64,000 bases of DNA, taken from assembly GCA_001466705.2 (NCBI GenBank), contig LATX02000194.1, positions 62,001-126,000 of the forward strand. The letters are read 5' to 3'. Shown one piece after another: positions 1 through 13,918 of the stretch (its first letter is position 1; every line of letters begins with the position of its first letter). The notes beneath the pieces are model-generated. The model did not search any database. It saw nothing but the letters and a program-made list of their open reading frames with translations, and was not told where the DNA came from. The position numbers and the translations under genes were made by a program. This DNA comes from Moniliophthora roreri (Eukaryota; Basidiomycota; Agaricomycetes; Agaricales; Marasmiaceae).

Positions 1-11
1 ATAGATAGACT

Positions 12-872
12 CTACTTGACAATCGAATGAACACCTCGAGCTGTGATGTAATCAATAAGCATGCAGGGTATTGCGAGGAGGGAGATGAACGTGCCAGAAA
101 GATAGTCTTTCGCGACGCTCGCACTCTGTGAAACTGTCAAATATGATATCAGTCACTGTATGAGCTAAGAAACCTCACCATTCCCTTGATTAGCGCATAG
201 ATATTCTTGTCGTGATATCGCAGGCCTGTAGTCGGATCTGTGTATGGAGCCTGACCAGACACATAATGAGGTAAGAGTCGTTGTGGAAGAGCAAGCAGAC
301 ATGTACCTCTAGTCCAGTAATATCGCACCAGTGCTTCTGTGGTAGAACAGACGGTGGTGCTTCTATTGACGTGTCTAAAAGCCAAGGGTAATTTTGACCG
401 ACCAACAGAAGAAGAACATAGTTTCTCACAGGTAGGAATTTCTTCATCTGCAGCTCCGTCAACATCCATACCCCCGTTCTCCGCTTTCTCCTGCATGCGC
501 TTCTCTCGCTCCAGTCGTTCTCGTTCTCGTTCCTGTGCCAAAACATTCTTCAGATTCTTCGCACGACGATTCACGTTCTTCGTATAATTTGGATTCTTGA
601 ATGGCCTAGGCTCGTGGAGGTAGGAGAGCTGTTCTGCTAGACTCTTTTGAGGTCAGCACAAGACGAAAGATAAGCCAGAGTGAATTCGTACAGGTACATG
701 AGGCGTAGAGGTCCCATCAGCGGCTGCAGCCTTCTTCTTTCCACCTTTTGGCGGCCTGGAGAAGGTTCAGTCAGAAGCTGGAGGATGTGTTGTGAGACCT
801 TACATGATAGGTGTTCAAGTAACGTTGTTTGACGAACTGTTGAGTTGCTGAGAATAATCGGTGTGGTTCCTG
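12..872 (-). CDS. IES6: INO80 chromatin-remodelling complex subunit Ies6 (N-terminus unresolved)
   Basis: Small nuclear subunit of the INO80 remodeller. Rebuilt exons (minus): 692-755, 430-643, 307-374, 179-250, 95-125, 12-40, plus a 5' exon inside about 800-872. Visible hallmarks in order are PFKNPNYTKN, a Lys/Glu-rich helix, YTSIEAPPSVLPQK, HWCDITGLEAPYTDPTTGLR (the YL1_C-type domain) and the end DYLSARGVHSIVK. The last splice uses a GC donor (intron 41-94); without it the frame still runs to the same stop but inserts residues in the conserved tail. No in-frame ATG is present in the exons found, so the first coding exon probably lies further upstream and may overlap the divergent Puf6 gene. 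Family assignment is confident; the start is not. Confidence 0.85.
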
Positions 873-923
873 TCACAGAATTTTTCAATGTCACACAAAC
901 ACCTTTCCTGTTACACTACCTAT

Positions 924-3293
924 ATGGCTGCAGTTTCTCAAAATTCAAGTAAAAAGCGGAACGCAAAATTTCAAGCTGGTCCTGCTCCGAAAAAACTTCA
1001 CCTGGAAAAGCCAGACAAACCCGCGAAAAAACGAAGCCAGCCAGTTACTTTAGCGCCTGAAGACAATATCAGCGAAACAGAGTCGCTTGAAGACGATGGA
1101 GAGGAGTTCATGGGCATCGGAAATGAGAAAGTAGATGAGGATATGGAAGTAGAAGATGAACATCCAGTAGGAGGACTATCCGGTGCTCCAAAAGACCCAA
1201 ATGGTACGTTCAGACACATCTACCAAATACACCAAATATTCCTGCTGATTGTTGGCATGTAGCTGCCCGCGAATCACATAAGACACAAAAAGCTCTACAT
1301 GAGCAAAGGAAAGCGGCCAAGCCCCATTCCAAATTACTTTCTGACGCGAAGCGGATATGGTCACTTGCACGACAGAAGAATATCCCTGCCCAAGAACGCC
1401 AAAACCACGTCAAGGATCTCATGACCGTCATTCGTGGGAAGGTAAAGGATATCGTTTTCAAGCACGATGCCAGCAGGATTGTCCAGACTGTAGTGAAGTA
1501 TGGCCAGGCGGCAGAGAGAAATACCATCGCCGAGGAGCTGAAGGGCAAGTACCGGGAATTGGCTCAAAACAAGTATTCAAAAGTATGCCCTTCTCTTCTC
1601 GCACTCTTGGCTGATCTGAATAATGTCAAGTTCTTAGTGACAAAACTAATTCGATTCTGTCCATCGCATCGCGCATCAATATTACTTGAATTCCAAGGGC
1701 ATGTTCTCAAACTTCTGCTTCACCGAGAGGCAACCTCGGTGTTGGCGGATGCATTCGAGCTGTACGCAAATGCATACGAGAGATCGATACTGTTACGGGA
1801 GTTCTACGGAAAGGAAACGGCCTTGTTCACTTCAACTTCAACCAACCGAGAAAAAGAGAAGGCAAAAAAGGGCCTCATTGGAGTGCTTGAAGATGCAGAT
1901 AAGGAACGTAGAAAAAGGGCATTATCCGCTGTGAAGGAAGCATTGATTTCTATGTGAGCCGAGTCTAATTTCTTGTTATTTGAAAAGCTAAGAAACCTCC
2001 AGATTCAACAACCCTGATAAGGGTGCCACTACTCATGCTATTGTTCACCGTGCACTATGGGAATATCTAGTAGCGATAAACGACACTCTCGAGGAAAGTG
2101 AGCGAGAGAAACTCAGGAGAGAGATGTTCGAAGTGTACGTTCCGTATTCCTTTGTAGGGTCGCTGTCTAATCCCGTGAGCTAGTTGTCAAGATGTTCTTC
2201 CAGAGTTGGTGCACACAAAGGATGGTAGTCGTGCAGTTCGAGAGTTCCTCGCACAAGGCGGCGCAAAAGTAAGTCGGGCATCTCCGATCGAGCAGACTTA
2301 ATCCTCACTTATATGGTGTACAGGACCGCAAGCAAATTCTCAAAGCTCTCAAACCACATATCGAACGCATGTGTTTGGACGATGAGGCCCAGCTAGTCCT
2401 CTTCACGGCCATAGATGTTATCGAGTCAGTCGACGATTTTCATTCAAATTGGGGTTATCTGATCAATGTGCAGTGACACGAAATTGCTACACAAGAGTGT
2501 CGTCGCACAAATGACCGAATCCGGTTCTGTCCTGATTGCTACACCCCAAGGCCGACGAGCCCTTTTCTATCTTCTTATTCCCCGCACACGCCGACACTTT
2601 ACACCAGCGCAGATAGCCTCCTTAGCTGAAACCGACCAGGCACGTTCAGTCACCAGTAAAAAAGATGATTCGATTCGGAAGGATGAGGTGCGCAGCTTCG
2701 CGAGTGAAGGACTTGTTCAATGGGTTGCTGAGAAGGGTGCGGAGCTTTGTCTCGAGCCCGGAGCTAGTTTGGTGGTTGCGGAAATCATGCTTTATGCTGA
2801 CGGAGGTACGCTGTAGACCATTTCCATCATAATAAATAACTCACCTGTGTCTTTAGACAAAACAAAAGCGATGGAAGCTCTTCTAGCTGCCATATCGATG
2901 CCGTATCCTTCCTCAGACTCTTCAAAGCCCCATCCAATTGACCTCCCTCATACTTCTCGCATGTACAAAACACTCCTCCAAGGCGGACACTTCAACCACA
3001 CTACCAAATCCGTCAAGAAAGTTCCTTCGTGGAATGCCCTCGCTTTTGCGACGCAGTTCGTTGAGAGCATCGAGAGGGAAGTCGTCCTTGCAATGTGCTT
3101 GAAGGGAGAAAAGAACGGTACATTTGTGATTGCAGAACTCTGCTCCGCTCTAGTTGTTGAGGACGCAGCTTCCGAAAGTAGCCAGGCAAGGAAGAAGCTA
3201 AAAGGCTGGTTAGGGCCAGATGTGAAGAAGCAGATCGAGTCTGGCGATGCCAAGGGACAGAAGGTCTTGCTGGATAGTATAAACCATCTTTAG
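924..3293 (+). CDS. PUF6: Puf6-like pumilio-family protein (CPL domain)
   Basis: RNA-binding protein of the Puf6/PUM3 group, known in yeast for ribosome biogenesis and translational control of ASH1 mRNA. Eight exons (924-1203, 1263-1582, 1631-1953, 2003-2134, 2184-2268, 2324-2424, 2474-2805, 2857-3293) give exactly 669 codons. The N-terminus is acidic and lysine-rich (nuclear type). Pumilio-like helical repeats follow, for example DASRIVQTVVKYG and YSKFLVTKLIRFC, and then a C-terminal CPL region. The intron at 1583-1630 is a multiple of three and free of stops, so retaining it would insert 16 residues into a repeat. The start at 924 fits the low-complexity N-terminus; an in-frame ATG also occurs upstream. 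Confidence 0.9.
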
Positions 3294-3727
3294 TTACATA
3301 TGTTTGTATAATGGGCCGCTGCTTGGTGGAGGACAAGTGCTATCAGCTACGAGAACTTCCACTGAAGTCGCAAGTCTCTTCTATACGAGGATAAGAAAGG
3401 AGGTACACACCAAGAATATGGTGATGTCTCCGTGCTTGACCTCGAGAGTTGTCTGGACACGGAAAGTTAAATATGAGAGACGTACTATATAATGAGGAAA
3501 CAGTGAGGAAATCGGGCTAGAAAAGGATCGTTCAGTGTGGATCTTCTCACAATGGGTGGAGGAGGGGCCCAAAATTGAAATTATTTTTGAACGCAGACCA
3601 ATCTGGCAAAAGCAGAACACGTCACATATAGAGAGGCAGGGAATGTAATTAAATTTGAATGCTTTCGCAATGTGCTGCTTTACCAAGTTCTGAAAGTCAA
3701 CGAGGGGCGTACGGCCGCGTAACTTGG

Positions 3728-5493
3728 ATGTCATCCACCACCTTCACGGTTCCCTCGTCCACTGCCCTAGGGAAGCGTAAGGCCCCAGGAGACCCAAATT
3801 ATGTTCTTCGTCTTGCTTCTAGTCCAGAACCTACTGCAGAATACTCAGAATCAGAGTATGAACCCAAAGAGTGTTTCAGCGAAAACGCTCCAGAATCTCC
3901 CAAACGAAGACCAATCCTCTTAAATGGGAAGATTGTCGCCGGGGACACGAAAAGGCGATACGCCTGTACATACGATGGGTGCACGAAAGCCTACACGAAG
4001 CCATCGAGGTTAGCAGAACACGAACGGTCGCATACTGGGCAGGTCCGCAAGTTTTCCCCATCTCATATACTTAACCTGACGTCTATGTTCTTTTCAGCGA
4101 CCGTTTGTATGCAGCATCTGCAATAAATCTTATCTACGAGAAAGTCATCTTCAAGCCCATGCACGAAGTCACCTTCCGGATTCCGAGAAGCCATTTGTAT
4201 GTCCTCAAGAAAACTGCAATAAACGCTTTTGGACACAGCAGCATCTCCGCACGCACGTTGACTGGCATAACGGCGCGAAACCTTTTGCTGTGAGTAACTT
4301 GCAGTCAGCCTCTCTCCATTGCCTCGTTTTTTGACTCTTGGCGATCCAGTGCAGCGAGCCTGAGTGTAACGAAGCGTTTCCAAAGCATCACCAACTTCGT
4401 ACGCATAAATGCACCGCCCATGCACCCCCTGGAACAAAACCCTACCCATGTACACATCCAGGATGCACCAAGTCCTTCGATACCAATCAGCACCTACGTA
4501 CTCACTTCAAGGTTCACAATGGTGCGTACTATGTCGGTTACGCCATATTGAAAGATTCTGACCCTTCACTTCGTCGTTCTTGCTGTCAATCAGAAAAACG
4601 TTATACATGTGCACACCAAACTTGTCTACCTACCCCAGGGACTGCCGCTGTCTTTTACCCCACATGGACCGCTCTACAGCACCATATGCGGACTGCCCAT
4701 CCTCCGACTTGTCCTCATCCGCAGTGCAGAGGGAAGACATTCACTTCCCAGAAAGGACTTCGTGCTCATCAAAAGCTGCACGAGGAGCGGGAAATTGAGG
4801 CAGAGATTAACGCCTGCGCTGTCGACTCTGATGCGGAAGCTACTCATCCACCCCGCAAAAAACGGAGAGGCGGGGAAATGGGTCGTGATTGGAGGTGTGA
4901 GGTTCAAGGATGTGGAAAAGACTTCAAGTCGGTACGTTTCGTTTTGAGCTTCGGTGAGGTACGCTATGCTCACATCCTCACAGAGCAAGGCTTTGGCCAT
5001 TCACCACAAAGTGACTCACCTCGGACGCAGAGACTTTGTCTGCCTCCACAAGGGTTGTGAACGTACCTTTGGTTACAAGCACCTTTTACAGCGACACCAG
5101 GCGAAAGTACATGTTACCTCTGGCTCCTCGAGCGAATCAGACTCGAGATCCAGTTCTGATGATACCCCATCGGAGGACGAGGAAACAGGTGCGAAAGTCG
5201 CTAAAACAACCATCGGCATGAACATCGACACTTTAACTGGAGTTTCATATACGGCTCGTTCGAAACAGAAGCTGCAGAACGGCAGAGCACTGCATTGTCC
5301 CTTCCCAGAACTAGACGCCATAATTCATCGCAGGATTCAATCAGCACCTCAACTTTCCGACTCCACTTGTAACTATGTTTTTTCCCGCGCTTATGATCTG
5401 AGACGACACCTCAAAGCATTCCATGAAGTTGAAGCTGACAAGGAGAGTGTTGAAGCTTGGGTAGTTGGCGCAAAATCATCGCAGAAATCCTGA
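3728..5493 (+). CDS. TFIIIA-like C2H2 zinc-finger protein
   Basis: Probable RNA polymerase III factor that recognises 5S rRNA genes. Five exons (3728-4042, 4098-4289, 4350-4521, 4594-4931, 4984-5493) give 508 residues. About nine C2H2 fingers can be read, beginning with YACTYDGCTKAYTKPSRLAE and followed by FVCSICNKSY, FVCPQENCNKRFWTQQHL and YPCTHPGCTKSFDTNQHL. The spacing and the widely spaced C-terminal fingers match TFIIIA rather than a sequence-specific regulator. An acidic-serine linker (about residues 340-370) separates the last finger. Its first half-site is irregular (LHCPFP, then a distant CNYVFSR), so that finger may be degenerate. The rest of the family assignment is firm. Confidence 0.85.
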
Positions 5494-7983
<2,490 letters not shown>

Positions 7984-8330
7984 AACGAGGAGTAAGGCAT
8001 CGTCAAGATGGGGAGCTTGTAAATTGATGGCATAAGGTTCTCGATATTACGCAAACTTCTTTGTACCATCCAGTGTAAACCATAATGATGATACTTCGTC
8101 AATTTTGTTGAAACCAAAGATCGCACTGGATTCTCTATTGCTACAAAGGACGGGAATAGTAACACGAATGTACAATACACGAATTACGGTGCATCTATGA
8201 AGATAACGCGTGATTTATACACCAAACATACAAAGCGTCTCTTTTCTTCTACTTCATTTAATGTACAGGTAATTCAATTGGTGATGCAAGCAGGTGTAGA
8301 TATTGATTCATATTCAGATGTCGGCATGTA

Positions 8331-9576
8331 TCACTCCATGCTCCCAACCTGTTCTTGCTGCACCTTTCCTTTAGCCTTGAGTTCGCGTTGAGTGCGTTCG
8401 ACCTCGTCTTGCACCATCTCAATCGACTTGAAGTATTTCACGGTCTTGACATGGAGTTCTGGAAAGAGGAGACGAATCAGAAAGGTACGATCAAGACAAT
8501 ATTTGCGACATACCGGCCGTAGCATCTTCATCTACAACAATCAAAGCCCAAGGGTGAAGTTGGAGAGCAGAAAGTGTCCACTGCAAAGTATTGAATAATC
8601 CTGCGTTGGAGTATGAAGCGGAAGACGACGCACGAGATGGTTGACTCCCTCTTCAATTGCCTTACTGAGGGCCAATGACTTCCTCAACCCAGTGACAACG
8701 ACGACAACTTCTCTAGCATCCATGACAGTCGCAACACCCACGGTGAGGGCCATACGGGGTACAGCCGAGATGTCGTTGTTGAAAAAGCGAGCATTGGCAA
8801 GGATTGTGTCGTATGCGAGGGTCTTGATTCGGGTTCTCGACGTAAGAGACGATCCAGGTTCCTAAGGGGCTGGAATCAGAATCGAATGGTTTTGGGAAGG
8901 AGAAGGGCACACGTTGAATGCAATATGTCCATCTTCACCAATTCCACCCAAGAACAGTTCAATCCCACCAAAGCGCTTGATCTTTTCCTCGTATTGCTTA
9001 CATTCCTCGATCAAATCCACTGCATTTCCGTCGAGGATGTGTACATTGGAAGGTGGTATGTCAACTACATGAGAAATTATGAGGTCGTCATCGTCGTCTC
9101 AGAGGGGTAAGTGACACCTACTGTGCGAGAAGAATTCCCGGAACATGAAAGTGTGATATGACTCTGAGTGATCGCGAGGAAGGCCGACGTATTCATCCAT
9201 ATTGAAGGTAACAACGTTCTTGAAACTACGGGGATGATTCAATTAAGTTTTGACCCTCAACTGTAGGCAGAATATGGTACCTTAGCTTTCCATCTTTGAC
9301 AAGCTTGACGAGCGCCTTATAAGTCGGTATGGGCGAGGACCCTGTTGGCAATCCTAGAACGAACGGCTTTTCGGGTGTAGGCTCAAATTCATTGATCCTA
9401 GCAGCGACAATCAACAAGGTGTATTGCTAGTGAAGCAGTAGCAGCTACCTTTGGCAAATGTAGTTTGCGATATAGTCACCGACAGCAAGAGGATCCTCCC
9501 GAATGATGAGACCTGTTTGGACAAGGATGAGATTGCTGCTGAACAGTTAATGCAAAGGCGGAATGAACGCACGCAT
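8331..9576 (-). CDS. Glucosamine-6-phosphate deaminase
   Basis: NagB-type enzyme converting glucosamine-6-phosphate to fructose-6-phosphate and ammonia in amino-sugar catabolism. Eight exons (9573-9576, 9449-9512, 9281-9397, 9122-9225, 8913-9064, 8634-8861, 8514-8580, 8331-8458) give 287 residues. Recognised segments are [79 protein letters not shown] and [20 protein letters not shown]. The first coding exon is only ATGC, spliced to the next at GTCTCATC. The divergent IMPACT-like gene starts about 350 bp upstream. Confidence 0.93.
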
Positions 9577-9923
9577 AGTGGATCGTCGAGGTCAGAGGCA
9601 AGTTCGGAATTCGAAATAAGGAACCCATCTCTTATAACCAATACTTACCAGAACGGTAAGACGCGACGAAGAGAACGGTTAGTCGGGTGCGGGGACCCGA
9701 GGGATATCGCGATCAATTCAGTTTTCTCACTTACTACCACTCCCTTCGCGCTGGAATTCGGTGAGTCGCTGAACAAGGCAGCATAGTATGTGACCTTAAA
9801 CCTAAGAGCCAGCAGTTTTGTCGGATCATCACCACACGTAGCCAACCTTCGTACCAACGTGTCTCCTTCGAGAACCTCCATTGGGTCCCAACACCATTTG
9901 CATATGGTCTATCGGTGCCATCG

Positions 9924-10545
9924 ATGCGTATCTCCTTATCATCTTCCCGGGCCATTCGCCCCCTCATTTTAGAGCCGGATCCACGGCGGCATACAAAAAA
10001 CACAATTGTGACGACAAATCCAGCAGCAGAAGGTAGCTATATTCATATCACTTTGGATTCCACATTGCTAACTGAAAATAGATGAAAACTGGCCTCATCC
10101 CATCACTGCTTCAGACCGAATCTATGATCGTAAATCAGTCTTCCTAGCACATGCGTCCCATCTTCCTTCAAAAACTCACCTCGCGCCTTTCCTCAACCAC
10201 CTGACATCCTTACCCGAACTGAAAAGAGCCACTCACTGCATGTATGCCTACCGTACGACAGAAGCTTCGAGTGGCCATCAGAGCGGCGCAACCACCAGGA
10301 TCATAATTGGCCAGAATGACGGTGGGGAGAGTGGCGCTGGGAATCAGCTGTCAAGACTATTAGAAGTGACTGGATGCGAGAACGTGGTAATTGTGGTGTC
10401 AAGATGGTATGGAGGAGTGCAGTTGGGATCCGATCGGTGGAAGAGGATAGCACATGTAGCAAAGGAGGCACTAAGCAGAGGCAATTTTCTGAAGGAAGGG
10501 GCCAAAGCATCGAGGGACCAATCAGAGAAGAAACAACGGAAATAG
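9924..10545 (+). CDS. IMPACT/UPF0029-family protein
   Basis: Two exons (9924-10032, 10082-10545) give 190 residues. The protein is essentially the IMPACT/YigZ domain: ITASDRIYDRKSVFLAHA, then MYAYRTTEASS, GAGNQLSRLLEVTGCENVVI and VVSRWYGGVQLG. Full-length Yih1/IMPACT, which modulates Gcn2, carries an N-terminal RWD domain that I do not see here, so this is a short family member of unknown partner. The lysine-rich tail ends in EKKQRK. The ATG at 9924 is the first in frame, but an extra upstream exon cannot be excluded. Confidence 0.8.
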
Positions 10546-10566
10546 AGTTGTCGCCATGCACCACCA

Positions 10567-12071
10567 TCATTCCAGGCCTTCAAGTGCCTTCCAAACCCCG
10601 GAGAGAAGCGTGGATCGCATGATTTCCTCAACAGGGGAACCAAAAGCATATCGCAAACATTCTCTGGGCTGCGTGCTACGTTGCAGAACAAAAGTGACAT
10701 TGGTGGTGTACATGGGAACATTTTGGGGAATGAATGGGATGTCGAAACGTGGAAGCAATGACTGAAGGAGATAATTCTGCATGTATACTGGCCAGCGTTC
10801 AGTTTCTCCGTTCGTAAAAGGAGTATACACCCACCTTGTGCATTGTAGTAGAGAACCCAATGATTGGTCCCGGGGCCGGTTGAGAATGCACTTCGTGGAT
10901 CAGTGATAGTTCGACCTTGAGGGTTCAAACATTTCGGCTGTATGAACCAACTCCCATGCCACAGCAAGAGCTTGCCTCTGAGATCCCGCTGATTTCGCAA
11001 AGTTTGGAAGGTCTGCGACACTGAGGGCAGGAAGGTGAAGAGAGTCGTATAAAGAGCAGCGGCAATGATTTTCCTTTCGATCTCCCCTTCCCACAACACT
11101 TCGACTCCGTTAGAATTTTTGAATCGCGGCAAGGCATCTAGAAATGACCAATTTCCCTCCGCCGTTCGATCGTATGTCCACGCAGGAGCTGGAATCGGTC
11201 CTCGGTTCATAATAATCAAATCGCTCTTCTTCGCTTGCCCCAACCAATATGAGTTCCTCATCCGAACTCCCGTCGACGCATCGATCTGTGGTTTGGTATA
11301 CATTGGGTCTTTGGAATTGCTAGCCGCGTAGAGAGTCGTAGAAAGTGCGTATCGCAAACTTGCTGAGGCTGTGGAAGCCAGCTCCCGACTACTGGGTAGC
11401 TTCTTGAAGCCGCCCTTCTCGAAAAAGTCCTCTGGTTCGTCGGCTGGTGGTAGACAGATTTGATGTGAGTTGCAAAATTCTGCTCCCGGACATATGTGGG
11501 ATCGATTTTCGTGTATCTCGAGTGCGTGTAACCAGTCCATATGAAGGTGAAACGAAGATTCGGGACCGACCAATAAGATCCTCCTTCCTGCGATTAGGGA
11601 GCAGATGTGCGATGCCGTGTCCACAGGTTGTAATTGCAATCTCTGGGTACATCGAGACGGTCGGTGTCGTCTTCCGAAGGTAGACTGTATTCTGCTGTGA
11701 TTCCAAGCACGCTCTTCCAAGTAACATTCGAGATCGAAATCCGACTGTTGTGAGAACGCATGGGTCGGTTCTGAAGACATGAGATTGTCGAGCCAGGCAG
11801 AATTCACTGAAGTATTATTGAGCGGAAGCTGTATGGCGAGTTCTTCGTCGATGGCGCCGTGAATCACCTCCAACTCCGAGGGTGATATTCTTTGCTCTGA
11901 AACGTTCTCTCTTGTTTGAAGCGGCGATTGTGAAGTGGCCCAGTATATGAGTAGACAAAGAAATAGAAGCGCAATGATGCCCTTTCTTTGGAGCATTAAA
12001 TTCTTCTTCAGATATCGATAAGGGTTTGTATGCATTTTCGCGTATCGGTTCTTCAACCGATCAGTGGCCAT
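10567..12071 (-). CDS. Membrane-anchored protein, possible SGNH/PC-esterase-like fold
   Basis: Two exons (10835-12071, 10567-10787) give 485 residues. It has a type II topology: a basic N-terminus with one membrane segment at about residues 30-46 (GIIALLFLCLLIYWAT), then a lumenal domain with several N-glycosylation sequons. The segments RRILLVGPESSFHLHMDWL, MNRGPIPAPAWTYDRT and KLLLWHGSWFIQPKCL suggest the family of fungal proteins related to PC-esterase/PMR5-type acyl esterases. The usual GDS nucleophile is replaced by GPESS, so activity is uncertain. The membrane topology is seen directly; the fold is inference. Confidence 0.6.
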
Positions 12072-12429
12072 TGTGGTTTGTGGATAGAAACGAGTCGTGG
12101 GAGTGTAGGCTTCGGGTAAGAGTATGATATCTGCTCATTCTAAGCTGGATGTTCGATTATATGTACATCATACACTGTACAGATTACTTGTGGTACATTG
12201 GATCCTATTTCTACATCTGGTGCCTCTTCCCAATGCCATTAGATATCCAAATCATTGGGTAATCCAAAGTGTGCAGTGTGGCTTTTCTCCGAGTCAATGT
12301 TTGCGAAGTCCGTCAATGAGGTATAGGCGCCGCTTGCGAATTTGCGGCCTTGTCAACCTCAACTTCCTTGACGATAATACTCCAAAATGTGATGAATCAA
12401 GTTAAAGTTACCTAGCCAGTAGGAGAGAC

Positions 12430-13643
12430 TTACTCCGTCATGTTGTCTATTAATTCTCTTGCCTGCTGCTCGATTTCGGGACCCAATATCGTGGGGTCAC
12501 TTCCAATGACTGAGCTAGCATTGCCAGTCGCCCACATTCTTTGTGCCGCGTATCCTTGCTCGATCATAGCCTTTGTCCCGTCGATGGGTTCCCAGCCGTG
12601 GGCTGCAGCAACTTTGAGCTGGAGACGAAATGTTGGGACGAGGACGCGTGAACAAAAGTTAACTGAAGAACTATACCATGGGTGTCAGCCGAGGCTTATA
12701 AGCCATCTCGAGGAAGAGTCGTTTAGTTGGCAGAGGGAGTGTACCCGGTTCCGAAGAAATTTCATACGTATCCGGCGTGGTGTATGGTACAGTGAAGATA
12801 TGCGATGCAGTCGTATAAACCATGCGCTCAGCTTTTGTTAAAGGCGTAATGGCAGGAATGGCACCAACGACCATCAAGACTGGAGGCGAGTTTGACTGAA
12901 CCAAAGTCTTCTCTACTTGTTCTGGGTCTTGGAGGTGCTTTAAGGATCCTCTCGCCGCCAGTTCTGGAAATGCTTCTTGAACTGTAGGCAAAAAAAAAGG
13001 CTTCGGATTCAAATTTGACTTGGGAAAACATGGTGAACCCACCCTGCTTGACCTCTGTTTCATCGCGGTTCACCAGATAAATTGGATGCAGACCTAGGCT
13101 CGTCAGAGCGTAAACTGAGCTGCGTGTAGTCGCTCCACCGCCATAAACAATACCGGCCCCTATTCCTAGAGGATATTTATCCTCCGGAGATATTGTTCTA
13201 CCAGGATGTTGGAGTCGAAGTGACCGTAAAAGGGCGTTCTTGACTCCGAGAATGTCTGTATTTGTGCCGATGAGCCTGTATCCCGTTGGCGAGGGAACCT
13301 TGACGATGGTGTTCACAGCGCCAGTAGCTTCTGATTCAGGTTCAATACCATCTAGGTAGGGGATGATAGAGGCCTTAATTGGCATCGTTACACTGGGGAA
13401 AAGCGCTCAGCATGGGCTCGGAGGAGACTTTCAGAATCTCGCTTCATACCTTGCACCCCCAAAGGCATTACTACGCAGCTCCTCCATCATCCCTGTTGTG
13501 ACTTTGCTCGTTGAAAAGGTGCTGTATCTCTTCCCCTCGCCTTTCGCATCGAAAATCGCGTTCTGGAATGCGGGTGACGCGGAGTGTAGGATGGGAAACC
13601 CATAAAGTCGAAACATTTTTCCAGAATCTGTTGTGTTAACCAT
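12430..13643 (-). CDS. Quinate/shikimate dehydrogenase-like protein
   Basis: Four exons (13450-13643, 13043-13392, 12677-12981, 12430-12618) give 345 residues. It has a shikimate-dehydrogenase N-domain: LYGFPILHSASPAFQNAIF (substrate serines), FGGASVTMPIK (catalytic Lys), GAVNTIVK, and GTNTDILG (catalytic Asp). A nucleotide-binding loop reads YGGGATTRSSVYALTSLG and a C-terminal helix reads MIEQGYAAQRMWATG. It may oxidise quinate or shikimate, or be a diverged paralogue of the SDH domain of the AROM-like gene about 2 kb away. Substrate and cofactor cannot be told from sequence alone. Confidence 0.85.
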
Positions 13644-13918
13644 TGTGGGGTCCCACCAGGAAGCTGGAAGTAGAGGGTGAAAAAAAGGATACGCAATTAT
13701 ACTACCCAACTTCATGGTTCAGATTGCAGCGAGTCCGACGAAGGAACATCTTTTTTCCTTGATCAGCGTCATTACGGAAAATGAGCGACCCGCGCTCCAG
13801 TGCTTGCACTGGGTTTGAGCGCTGGGGTGATAAACATTAGATTGTAAAATACTATTCCAACCTTGTTCCAATCTTTTCCTAAGTATGATAGACATTGTAC
13901 AACATACAGAATGCAGTA

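Noticed and set aside
9645..10003. Minus-strand ORFs upstream of the deaminase that could be an additional small gene
   Set aside because: No motif, no consistent splice structure, and they overlap the promoter space and first exon of the IMPACT-like gene.
13431..13715. Alternative upstream ATG of the shikimate-dehydrogenase-like gene (MKLGS start)
   Set aside because: The start at 13643 gives the family-typical N-terminus; the upstream extension is not conserved-looking.
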